A stretch of DNA of 28,452 bases from Dehalococcoidia bacterium. GTDB lineage: Bacteria; Chloroflexota; Dehalococcoidia; UBA2979. The stretch spans positions 1-28,452 of the forward strand of contig SCTU01000104.1 in assembly GCA_004297315.1 (NCBI GenBank), read 5' to 3'. Below are positions 1-6,270 of the stretch, piece by piece; position 1 is the first letter of the stretch; each line of letters opens with the position of its first letter. Under the pieces are notes generated by a model, which was not told the DNA's origin, ran no database searches, and was given only the letters and a program-made list of their open reading frames with translations. Both the position numbers and the translations under genes were made by a program.

Positions 1-36
1 TTAACTATGCGTGGGCCGCGGAACGCGTGCGAGGTG

Positions 37-411
37 CTACAGGCTGCGCCCGAGTGCGAGGCCGCCGGCCGCCGCGACGATCCCGAGCACGACGGTGCCG
101 AGGACATACGCGAGCGCGAGCGGCGCGTCCCCGGCCTCGATGTGCGAGACGGTGTCGTAGGCGAACGCCGAGAACGTCGTGAACCCGCCGAGGATCCCGG
201 TGGTGAGGCCGAGCGTGAGCCAGCGCGGCGGCGGGTCGGCCCGCCCCTCGACGATGCCCAGCACGAGACCGATCGCGAGCGCCCCCACGAGGTTGACCGC
301 GAACGTCCCCGCGCCTCCAAAGCCCGCCCTCGACGTCAGGCCCGTGGCGATCCAGTACCGCGCGAGCGATCCGGCGGCGCCGCCAATTGCGATGGCTACG
401 GGGACGGGCAT
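37..411 (-). CDS. crcB: Fluoride ion channel CrcB/Fluc
   Basis: This 124-residue protein matches the Fluc/CrcB family in length and layout. The family forms dual-topology dimeric channels that expel fluoride across the cytoplasmic membrane. Visible family motifs are GGAAGSLARYW near residue 10, GTFAVNLVGALAIG around residues 35-48, and GGFTTFSAFAYD around residues 75-86, which carries the conserved TTFS pore segment. Four hydrophobic helices can be drawn. The ATG start at 411 gives a full-length protein with no signal peptide. Only one crcB copy is seen, consistent with a homodimer rather than a crcA/crcB-type pair. I looked upstream on the minus strand for a fluoride riboswitch and saw no convincing one. 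Family assignment is secure; fluoride specificity is inferred from the family. Confidence 0.93.
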   Translation of the reverse strand: MPVPVAIAIGGAAGSLARYWIATGLTSRAGFGGAGTFAVNLVGALAIGLVLGIVEGRADPPPRWLTLGLTTGILGGFTTFSAFAYDTVSHIEAGDAPLALAYVLGTVVLGIVAAAGGLALGRSL

Positions 412-416
412 TAGTA

Positions 417-602
417 CCTCGATGGCTCAGCGTTTCGCGAATCTACACGAAACAGCCGCCGAAGGCGGGGCTGGTCTCGCAAGCGTGCCGGTGGGTCGCC
501 GAGTTTCGGGCCACGGAGTTGCAGTTCCCGATGCGCGTGATCGTCGAGGAGGATGGTGTCTTCGAACAGGTCGAGAAGCTCATGCGAGAACGGGAGCGCA
601 AG
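417..602 (+). pseudogene. Possible coding remnant, unknown family
   Basis: One plus-strand frame through this stretch has strongly G/C-biased third positions and protein-like composition: an Arg/Lys-rich start, then FPMRVIVEEDG, then an amphipathic charged helix VFEQVEKLMRERERKAR. The coding character fades after about 602 although the frame stays open to 767. The only ATG upstream (387) lies inside the opposite-strand crcB, and there is no ribosome-binding site. The C-terminal helix vaguely recalls the segment before the zinc ribbon of large serine recombinases, but this is too weak to assign. It may be a decayed fragment left when the island arrived, or chance open frame in GC-rich DNA. Confidence 0.22.
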
Positions 603-900
603 GCACGACCGTGCGCCAAAGGGCGCTGGACTAAAACGACGCAGTGGGCCGAAGCTGCCGCACGGCCACCCTGCCAAGGCACGCCTGCCGACCCTTACCG
701 CGGGCGTCGGGCGGGCCGTGCCGTGCTCGGTCTTAGGAGCCCGATGAGGGCCCGAGGCCGCGAATGAACGAGCCGCGACAATTTGCGAAGCCGAACGCAC
801 GTGCTAAATGGTTCGCGCCTCTTACGCGTGCGACGATGCACTAGAACCAAATCGTCAGGTTGGCAAGCGGCATCAGTGACACCGTCGTTGCATAGAGAGT

Positions 901-907
901 TGATAAT
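901..907 (+). promoter_or_regulatory. Candidate -10 element for the island operon
   Basis: TGATAAT matches five of six bases of a sigma-70 -10 box and lies about 37 bases before the GTG start at 944, in an otherwise GC-rich stretch. A TGACAC-like -35 at 877-882 is 19 bases away (from GATAAT), longer than ideal, so only the -10 is listed. Confidence 0.28.
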
Positions 908-943
908 CGCCCGCAGCCAAGGTGCCATCGGGAGCGCATTCCT

Positions 944-1600
944 GTGAACCTTTCAGTCCAACGCGCCGATCTTCTGACTGTGTATCTCGCCACGCTCTTT
1001 CCGCTCGCTCTTGAGCAGCTCCTCCTTGCCCTGCCTGAAGAAGGTTGGATCGTTCCGTCGTGGACTCGGACTGAGACGGGCATACAGTCGAATGCCCCGC
1101 CAACTCTCGGGCGCTGCTTCTTCGACTTCAGCACGGAACGGCGGATGTGGGCAGTTCGTGGCTCCGAGATCGCCGAGACGTTGAAGGCTCGGGCAACTGT
1201 TCAGAGAAAGATCGAGCAGCTGTTTAAGTTTGCCCCTGGAGTGAGCGTTGACTTCCATGAGGTCAAAGTCACCGGCGTAGCGGAGGGCAAGCGCAATCCC
1301 ACCGAGGCAATCGCTGCCTACTGGGCGTCGAAGGCACCGGGGGTCACGGCTCCGGTAACCCTTCCGGGCCTTGAAGCAGCGCTCGCTCCGTATGGCGTCC
1401 GAGTGGCGCCCGCAGGTATCGACCCCAATAGGCCAGCATGGGGTGAGATCTCGATCGTTCCGCACCCGGGGTTGGGCACGTCGAAGTACACCTTCGAGCT
1501 CCTCTACAGGAGCAGAGATTGGACTTACACAGAAGATGTCGCGGAACGCTCAATGGACGTTCTTACTCGTACGATTGAAGTGATCGAGGCAACAAAATGA
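944..1600 (+). CDS. Unknown protein, first gene of HEPN-containing island
   Basis: This 218-residue soluble protein has no signal peptide or membrane segment, and I do not recognise its family. It starts at GTG 944 with GGGAG at 930-934 nine bases upstream. The N-terminal third contains helical, hydrophobic EQLLLALPEEGWIVPSW. The middle alternates strands and helices (FDFSTERRMWAVRG, then a Lys/Arg-rich helix around residues 80-100). The C-terminus ends in a charged helix. Codon use includes many A/T-ending codons, unlike the flanking GC-rich genes, which suggests horizontal acquisition. Its stop overlaps the start of the next gene in ATGA, so the two are probably translationally coupled. Function is unknown. 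Confidence 0.72.
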   Translation: MNLSVQRADLLTVYLATLFPLALEQLLLALPEEGWIVPSWTRTETGIQSNAPPTLGRCFFDFSTERRMWAVRGSEIAETLKARATVQRKIEQLFKFAPGVSVDFHEVKVTGVAEGKRNPTEAIAAYWASKAPGVTAPVTLPGLEAALAPYGVRVAPAGIDPNRPAWGEISIVPHPGLGTSKYTFELLYRSRDWTYTEDVAERSMDVLTRTIEVIEATK

Positions 1601-2145
1601 ACGAGATTGAAACGCTTGTAAGTCACGCCGGCGGCTCGGTTGAGGCGACGAGTCTGATCGCGCATGCATTGCGTGAGGACGATGTTCCAGGCCTGAGGAG
1701 TACTGCGGGAGTTGAGCTTCGAGAAGCGCGCGCGGAATCCTCGGTGCGGAAATTTCTTCCAGGTGAGATTTCTGAGGACGCTATGGGCTCGGCGCCAGCG
1801 CCTCAAGCGATCCGGGTGATGGGCCTGGACGCGCGGCGCGCCCGAGGCAGCGCGGCGTTCTCATCATCGATCTTGTCCATCGCGCAACGCCTCTTCGCTG
1901 TAGTCACTTCGCGCGCGCTTCAATCCAGTATTGTCGTCACGTCCGCTGTTCTGGACGTCGAAGTCGATCCGGAGGAGGGCGTTACTACTCCGGTCCTGCG
2001 AATCGGACTCGACGCCAGCTTCAGCCAGACCACTGCGTTTTGGGATAGCTTGGCCACTGACTTCGACCGCTGGTATGACCGCTTGGATCCAGTCGGTCGC
2101 GACGCACTGATGAAGGGTCTGGGGCTCCGCTTCACGTGGAACTGA
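1597..2145 (+). CDS. Unknown protein, second gene of HEPN-containing island
   Basis: This 182-residue protein of unrecognised family starts in an ATGA overlap with the preceding gene. The N-terminal ~95 residues are low in obvious structure. The middle is hydrophobic and helical (residues ~88-105). The C-terminal half has an alternating strand pattern (SSIVVTSAVLDVEVD, then PVLRIGLDASFS) followed by a helix containing FWDSLATDFDRWYDRLD. That strand-then-helix pattern resembles small sensor or antitoxin-like proteins, but this is only an impression. Codon use is like its upstream partner and unlike the chromosome around it. Tight coupling suggests that the two products act together. Confidence 0.7.
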   Translation: MNEIETLVSHAGGSVEATSLIAHALREDDVPGLRSTAGVELREARAESSVRKFLPGEISEDAMGSAPAPQAIRVMGLDARRARGSAAFSSSILSIAQRLFAVVTSRALQSSIVVTSAVLDVEVDPEEGVTTPVLRIGLDASFSQTTAFWDSLATDFDRWYDRLDPVGRDALMKGLGLRFTWN

Positions 2146-2168
2146 AGTAAAGGGAACTTCGACCGCAG

Positions 2169-2627
2169 ATGCCGATGCCGCCCCGCCACTTCTTCAGTTT
2201 GGCTTCGCAGATGATTGTTCAGGGAGGTTTGGACGAGGCGGCGTACCGAACCGTGGTCGGCCGCGCTTACTACGCATGCTATCTAACCGCGCGCGACCGT
2301 TTGTTCGGCGCCGATCGAGATCCTCCAAAATCCAAGAAGGATCAGATCGTCGGGCGAAACGACGTGGGGGTTCACGCTGTTGTTGAATATGCCCTCGCTG
2401 GACACCCGCTCATGAGTCCTGGATCCAGAAAGAACATGCACGACCGCCTCCAGCAGTTGAAGGCGGCGAGAACGCTGAGTGATTACTTCGTCTCGAAGCA
2501 ACCGGCCGACGAGGCTTTGGAGTTCAGGAAGCTGAATGCTGCCTCGTGGGAGGAGTACGCCCACAAGGCCATCAGCCTTGCTTCAGGACTATTGCCCGAC
2601 CTCGAGAAGATCGTCAACTACCCTTAG
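2169..2627 (+). CDS. HEPN-like domain protein (UPF0332-type), third island gene
   Basis: This 152-residue all-helical protein resembles HEPN/UPF0332-type domains. The first helix holds YRTVVGRAYYACYLTARDRL (residues 26-45), close to the family signature R-x-YYA-x-F-x-A-x-x-L. Residues 63-69 read RNDVGVH, which fits the R-X4-6-H motif with a polar residue after Arg that marks HEPN ribonucleases. Near residue 101 the RTLSDY segment resembles the late R-x-x-ADY motif of UPF0332 proteins. HEPN proteins often act as RNA-cleaving toxins or as partners of nucleotidyltransferases in defence and stress modules. No nucleotidyltransferase is visible here; the partners would be the two unknown genes upstream. 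The start at 2169 could equally be the ATG at 2175. The HEPN call is moderately firm; activity is inferred. Confidence 0.68.
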   Translation: MPMPPRHFFSLASQMIVQGGLDEAAYRTVVGRAYYACYLTARDRLFGADRDPPKSKKDQIVGRNDVGVHAVVEYALAGHPLMSPGSRKNMHDRLQQLKAARTLSDYFVSKQPADEALEFRKLNAASWEEYAHKAISLASGLLPDLEKIVNYP

Positions 2628-2704
2628 GTCGTGGCGCTTCACTCAGGGAGCAACACTCCACCCACCCCGTAGACTCTCGCTGGGACGGTCGCGTGGAGAG
2701 ATGT

Positions 2705-2738
2705 GCACCGCTCTTCGCGGCGTCCGGCGGAGCGGTGC
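2705..2738. terminator. 9-bp inverted repeat between island and tRNA-Ala
   Basis: GCACCGCTC (2705-2713) and GAGCGGTGC (2730-2738) are perfect complements separated by 16 bases. The structure lies 31 bases beyond the encoded CCA of the tRNA and about 78 bases after the HEPN gene. It could terminate either transcript or mark the island edge. No T-run follows on either strand, so intrinsic termination is not certain. Confidence 0.4.
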
Positions 2739-2768
2739 GAAACCTTGACGCGCAGGAGATGGTGCAGT

Positions 2769-2844
2769 TGGTGGACCCGAGGGGGCTCGAACCCCTGACC
2801 TCGACACTGCCAGTGTCGCGCTCTCCCAGCTGAGCTACGGGCCC
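2769..2844 (-). tRNA. tRNA-Ala (anticodon GGC)
   Basis: A complete 76-base cloverleaf reads on the minus strand. The acceptor stem is GGGCCCG paired with CGGGTCC, including the G3-U70 wobble that is the identity element of alanine tRNAs. The D-arm is GCTC-AGCTGGGAG-AGC, and the anticodon stem CGACA/TGTCG closes a loop CTGGCAG with anticodon GGC. The variable loop is AGGTC and the T-arm is AGGGG-TTCGAGC-CCCCT. A discriminator A and an encoded CCA follow. It reads GCC codons, which are abundant in this genome. Confidence 0.97.
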
Positions 2845-2859
2845 GGGAGCAACCTATCG

Positions 2860-2889
2860 AGTGTAGGAGCGCCCGCGCGCGTGGGTCTA
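2860..2889 (-). promoter_or_regulatory. Candidate tRNA-Ala promoter
   Basis: On the minus strand TAGACC (2889-2884) and TACACT (2865-2860) are separated by 18 bases, each matching four of six consensus positions. The predicted transcription start would lie a few bases before the mature tRNA 5' end. The -35 overlaps the stop codon of the upstream phosphodiesterase gene. Confidence 0.35.
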
Positions 2890-3663
2890 CCGCGCGCCGG
2901 AGGGCGGCCCTCCGCGGGCTTCGAGGAGCGCGAGCAGGCGGCGGGGGTAGTCCGTGGTGACCGCGTCCACGCCGAGGGCGAGCACCCGCGCGAGGTCCTC
3001 CGGGGCGTTGACCGTCCAGCAGGCGACCTCCAGTCCGAGGTTGTGGGCAAACACCACCGTCTCGGTCGTGAGGGCGCGGAATGTGGGGTTGATGGCGGGC
3101 ACGCCGAGCGAGGCGGCCAGGGAGATGAGGCGCGCCATCCGGTCGGGCGGCAGCGGGTCGTGCGTGATGTCGAAGTAGACAGGCACCTCCGGACACTGCT
3201 CCTGCATCAGCCGCACCTCGGCCTCGGTCGACGGGGTGAAGAGTGTGTACGGCTCGGCATGCAGCAAGCGCACGAGCGCGACCACCTCGGCCTCGATGCC
3301 GCGCGTGGGAAAGTCCACCTCTAGCCGAATTCGAGGCGTTCCGTCCGGCGCGAGGATGGCGGCGTAGGCCTCGGCGAGCGTGGGGACCGGCTGCGGTGGG
3401 TAGCCCTGCGGCGTGCCGCAGCGGAGCGCGCGCAACTCGTCGTACGTGATCTCGAGCACAGCGCGCGGATCGCCGGTCGTGCGCTCAAGCGTCTCGTCGT
3501 GCATCAGCACGAGCACGCCGTCGTGCGTTGCGCGCACGTCCACCTCGACGACGTCGCAGCCGTCCTCGATCGCGCGCGCGATGCCGAGCAGCGTGTTCTC
3601 CGGCGCGTCGCCCGCGTTGGTGCGGTGCGAGATCACGAGCGGGTGGTGCGGCGTCGGCAGCAT
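2887..3663 (-). CDS. Glycerophosphodiester phosphodiesterase
   Basis: This 258-residue GDPD-family enzyme hydrolyses glycerophosphodiesters to glycerol-3-phosphate and an alcohol, using a TIM barrel with a divalent metal. Key residues are visible: HR at 13-14 in ISHRTNAG, PENT at 21-24, E40-x-D42 in VVEVDVR, and the second catalytic His in MHDETLERTT (H55). The C-terminal ACWTVNAPEDLARVLALGVDAVTTDYP is the typical late barrel signature. No signal peptide is seen, so it is probably cytoplasmic and of the UgpQ type. The Gly usually after HR is Thr here (HRTNAG rather than HRG), a mild divergence. A 28-base gap separates it from the membrane protein gene upstream; they may be co-transcribed. Substrate is not determined. 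Confidence 0.93.
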   Translation of the reverse strand: MLPTPHHPLVISHRTNAGDAPENTLLGIARAIEDGCDVVEVDVRATHDGVLVLMHDETLERTTGDPRAVLEITYDELRALRCGTPQGYPPQPVPTLAEAYAAILAPDGTPRIRLEVDFPTRGIEAEVVALVRLLHAEPYTLFTPSTEAEVRLMQEQCPEVPVYFDITHDPLPPDRMARLISLAASLGVPAINPTFRALTTETVVFAHNLGLEVACWTVNAPEDLARVLALGVDAVTTDYPRRLLALLEARGGPPSGAR

Positions 3664-3691
3664 GGGGCGAGTGTACGCGCCACGCCTGCGC

Positions 3692-4360
3692 CTACTGCGT
3701 GACGACGACGATCCCCTGCGAGGTCACGGCCTCCCAGATCGACTCGGCGACGAATGGACCGGGCGCGATCGTCTGCTCGCCGCTCGCGAGCAGCGACATC
3801 ACGAGGCACCAGAGCGCGAAGCCCGCCAGGTTCGCCGCGAGCACGCCTCGACTGCCGCGCCCCGCGACCCGTGCGAGCGCGGCCTGCGTGGCGGCGACCC
3901 AGCCGCCGATCGCGGCGAGGCCGACCCCGAAGGAGATGGCAGGGACCGCCATCCCGAGTGCGAGGAACAGCGGCCAGCAGGCGAGCCCGGCTTCGCGCAG
4001 CAGGCGGTCGACCGGCACCATCGTCCGGCCGAGGCGCTGCAACACGGCGATTGAGATCACCAGCCAGGCAATCCAGAGCGCGAACGAGAACGGCACGCCG
4101 ACCGTCAGCGTCTTCGTCAACGTCGTCCGCGGGTCGCCGAGTCCCGAGGTGAGCCACCACAGCCATCCGCCCAGCGCGAGCGCGGCCATCGCGGCAGCGG
4201 CGAAGCCGAGCGCGAACGGCATCGGCACGAGCATGTCCATGTCGGCGAGGCGGCGTCGCCGGCGCGTGGTGGGCGCAGTCGGGGCGAGGTTGTCGCCCTC
4301 GACGGGCGCGGGGCGCTCCGGCACGGCGTCCGGTGAGAGGCGTTCCGAGGGGTAGCGCAT
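3692..4360 (-). CDS. Unknown multi-pass membrane protein
   Basis: This 222-residue protein has a disordered Pro/Arg-rich N-terminus (residues 1-40, ending in RRRRR) and then about five hydrophobic segments: residues ~46-72 (ending in WLWW), ~88-109, ~126-160 (long enough for two helices) and ~174-196. It ends in a short soluble tail. I do not recognise the family. It lies between rsmG (109 bases upstream) and the phosphodiesterase (28 bases downstream), all on one strand, so co-transcription with the latter is likely. The basic stretch just before the first helix predicts a cytoplasmic N-terminus by the positive-inside rule. Confidence 0.8.
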   Translation of the reverse strand: MRYPSERLSPDAVPERPAPVEGDNLAPTAPTTRRRRRLADMDMLVPMPFALGFAAAAMAALALGGWLWWLTSGLGDPRTTLTKTLTVGVPFSFALWIAWLVISIAVLQRLGRTMVPVDRLLREAGLACWPLFLALGMAVPAISFGVGLAAIGGWVAATQAALARVAGRGSRGVLAANLAGFALWCLVMSLLASGEQTIAPGPFVAESIWEAVTSQGIVVVTQ

Positions 4361-4443
4361 CGGCCTTCTTCCTCGCGGGGAGCGGGCCGGGGAGTGCGCC
4401 GATTGTACCGAGTGGCGGCCGCTCTTCCCGGCTGGGCGGGCTC

Positions 4444-4462
4444 AAATCTTCCGCAACGGAAG
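4444..4462 (-). terminator. Candidate terminator after rsmG
   Basis: On the minus strand CTTCCG-TTG-CGGAAG (4462-4448) forms a perfect six-base-pair stem eight bases past the rsmG stop codon, followed by ATTTGAG. The T-run is short, so termination may be weak. Confidence 0.4.
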
Positions 4463-4469
4463 GATGGGG

Positions 4470-5210
4470 CTAGAGCGGCTGCCGGGACGGGATTCCCGCC
4501 CGCCTCGGGTACAGCGGGTCGAGCCGGCCGGTCCGCCGCACGACGAGTACGCGCTGCGGCGGGACGCCCTCGGGCAGCGGCAGTTCGAGGGTGGCCCGCA
4601 CCTCGCCACCGAGCGCCTTCAGCGCGCCGGACGACGCGGCCAGTTCATCCTCGGCGCGGCTGCCCTTCGGCGCGACGAGCAGCCCACCGTCTTTCAACAG
4701 CGGAAGCGCGTACTCAATCAACACCGGCAGAGGCGCCAGCGCGCGCGCCGTGACGAGATCGAACGTCGCGCGCAGCATCGGCCCGCGCCCGGCGTCCTCA
4801 GCACGCGCCTGCACGACCTTCGCGCGCCCGAGGTCGAGCGCTTCGACGACCGTGCGCAGGAATTCGGCGCGCCGTCCGTGGGATTCGACGAGCACGAGGT
4901 CGAGCCCCGGTTCGGCGATCAGCATCGGCAGGCCGGGGAAGCCGCCCCCCGAGCCGAGGTCGGCGATGCGAAGGGTCGACCCGGGCGGAATGATGGCGGC
5001 GGCGCGCAGCGCTGCGAGCAGCGAGAGCGACTCCGCGAAGTGGCGACGCTGGATCTCTGCCGCGTCGGTCAGACTTGTGAGGCCAGCGCGCTCGTTCCAA
5101 TCCAGGACGAGGTCGAGGTACCGCTCGAAGCGCTCGCGGGCGCGCGTGTCCAGGTCGATGCCCAGCCGGGCGGCCTCGGCTGTGAGGACGGAGAGGCGGT
5201 CGCCGGTCAT
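4470..5210 (-). CDS. rsmG: 16S rRNA (guanine-527-N7)-methyltransferase RsmG
   Basis: RsmG uses S-adenosylmethionine to methylate N7 of G527 in 16S rRNA; in many bacteria its loss gives low-level streptomycin resistance. From ATG 5210 the protein has 246 residues, close to the usual 210-240. Visible features are LDWNERAGLTSLTD (residues ~37-50), RRHFAESL (~55-62), and the SAM-binding motif IADLGSGGGFPGLPM (~82-96). An acidic VLVESHGRRAEFL follows, then DLVTARALAPLPVLIEY. A GTG at 5270 would add 20 Pro-rich, unconserved residues and would overlap the divergent greA promoter, so the ATG is preferred; neither start has a strong ribosome-binding site. The gene often sits with gidA or parAB, and that context is absent here. 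Confidence 0.92.
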   Translation of the reverse strand: MTGDRLSVLTAEAARLGIDLDTRARERFERYLDLVLDWNERAGLTSLTDAAEIQRRHFAESLSLLAALRAAAIIPPGSTLRIADLGSGGGFPGLPMLIAEPGLDLVLVESHGRRAEFLRTVVEALDLGRAKVVQARAEDAGRGPMLRATFDLVTARALAPLPVLIEYALPLLKDGGLLVAPKGSRAEDELAASSGALKALGGEVRATLELPLPEGVPPQRVLVVRRTGRLDPLYPRRAGIPSRQPL

Positions 5211-5263
5211 GCGGCGGCCAGCCAGCACGGGGGGTGGGGGTTCCTCGGTCGGGCCGGCTCGCG

Positions 5264-5294
5264 TTGACACGCCATACCCGCCATCTTCTAGACT
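5264..5294 (+). promoter_or_regulatory. Candidate greA promoter
   Basis: A perfect TTGACA (5264-5269) is followed by TAGACT at 5289-5294 (19-base spacer) or TCTAGA at 5287-5292 (17-base spacer). Transcription would start near 5300 and give a ~125-base leader before greA. A six-base-pair inverted repeat GCACGA/TCGTGC (5299-5321) would lie at the very start of that leader. Confidence 0.48.
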
Positions 5295-5426
5295 CTTGGC
5301 ACGAGGTTCCAGCCGTCGTGCTGGAGGCTGTCGCTTTTCCGAACGCGACGCCCGCGGCCCGAGATCACCGATGCACCCCGGCCGGCGTCTACGTCAGGCG
5401 GCGGCAGAGCGCGAGCGGAGACCCCC

Positions 5427-6227
5427 GTGGCTGAGAGTGTGACTGCGTCCGAGGCCCTGGAACACTTCCAGGGCTCTATGGCGAATGAACCGGAGAAGGC
5501 GGAGGCCGAGCTGCCCGCCGTCCGCGCGTTTGTGGCGTGGTACGGACTTGAACGCCGCATGGGCGAACTCCGGGGTGGCGACGTCACGACGTACGTCAAG
5601 ACGAAGATGAAGGGCTCTCCGGAGCACCTGGAACCGCTGCGCGCCTTCCTTGCCTACTGCTCCCGCCTCGCCTTCACGCCGGAGAACCTGGTCCCTGCGC
5701 TGGGCGTCGGCCCCACGGCGGGCGGCGCGCGCGGTGGCCGCGGCGCGAACGCCGAATTGGGGGGTGACGCCTTCTACGTCACGCTCGACGGGCTTCGCCA
5801 CATCGAGGAGCAACTCGCGGCAGAGAAGGCCAAGCGCCCGATGATCGCCCAGAAGTTGCACGACGCGATGGCCGACAAGGACTTCCGGGAGAACGCCCCC
5901 CTGGACGCGGCGCGCGACGAGCAGGGCCAACTGGAGGCCCATATCCGCGACCTGGAGAGCCGGCTGCGCAACGCCGTGATCATCGACGAGGAGGCGAAGG
6001 GCGGCCGCGCCAACGTCGGCTCGGTCGTCACGCTGGTCAACCTCGACACCAGCCGCGAGCAGACGTTCACCCTCGTCAGCGCGACCGAGGTGAACCCCGC
6101 GCAGGGCAAGATATCGATCCAGTCGCCCGTCGGCACCGCGGTGATCAACCGCGGGCCGGGCGACGAGGTCACCGTGAATGCGCCATCAGGGCCGGTGAAG
6201 TTCCGCATCGTCGAGATCCAGGGCTGA
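5427..6227 (+). CDS. GreA-type transcription factor with extra N-terminal domain
   Basis: This 266-residue protein has a C-terminal GreA/GreB part (from about residue 115). GreA factors enter the RNA polymerase secondary channel and stimulate cleavage of backtracked RNA. The coiled-coil tip keeps the two acidic residues (D152 and E155 in KDFRENAPLD, equivalent to GDLxENAEY). The C-terminal FKBP-like part includes VGSVVTLVN and GDEVTVNAPSGPVKFRI. The first ~95 residues are not part of normal GreA (about 158 residues). They are helical and resemble the SAM-like core-binding domain of tyrosine recombinases (VRAFVAWYGLERRMGELR, DVTTYVKTKM, LRAFLAYCSRLAFTPENLVPAL). A Gly/Arg-rich linker (residues 93-112) joins the two. 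The start at ATG 5427 follows a weak site. A typical stand-alone GreA is not seen in this window. Confidence 0.88.
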   Translation: MAESVTASEALEHFQGSMANEPEKAEAELPAVRAFVAWYGLERRMGELRGGDVTTYVKTKMKGSPEHLEPLRAFLAYCSRLAFTPENLVPALGVGPTAGGARGGRGANAELGGDAFYVTLDGLRHIEEQLAAEKAKRPMIAQKLHDAMADKDFRENAPLDAARDEQGQLEAHIRDLESRLRNAVIIDEEAKGGRANVGSVVTLVNLDTSREQTFTLVSATEVNPAQGKISIQSPVGTAVINRGPGDEVTVNAPSGPVKFRIVEIQG

Positions 6228-6270
6228 TACCTCGGAAGCCCCTGCGGAGGTTCGCCGGTATCCTCTTCGG

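Larger units (their letters stand above)
412..943. other. 532-base region without a confident gene
   Basis: No confident complete gene lies here. The first ~190 bases hold a possible coding remnant, listed separately. Around 453-473 a small imperfect hairpin (CCGCC-GAA-GGCGG with an outer CAG/CTG) can be drawn. From about 610 to 840 neither strand shows convincing coding character. Near the right end a -10-like TGATAAT (901-907) and a GGGAG ribosome-binding site (930-934) precede the first island gene. I looked for a copy of the tRNA-Ala 3' end, as expected for an integration boundary, and saw none. Confidence 0.5.

Noticed and set aside
412..520. Fluoride riboswitch upstream of crcB
   Set aside because: On the minus strand before the crcB start I could not find the conserved riboswitch core. 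The CCGCC/GGCGG hairpin there lacks the pseudoknot context.
411..800. Minus-strand 129-residue open frame
   Set aside because: Composition looks like antisense noise in GC-rich DNA, with no ribosome-binding site and no recognisable motif.
5211..5270. GTG 5270 as the rsmG start
   Set aside because: It would add 20 Pro-rich unconserved residues and overlap the divergent TTGACA element. It is not excluded, but less likely than ATG 5210.
6226..6262. GATACC...GGTATC inverted repeat between greA and the ABC exporter
   Set aside because: Arms are only six bases with 25 bases between them and one overlaps the greA stop codon; such a match is easily chance.
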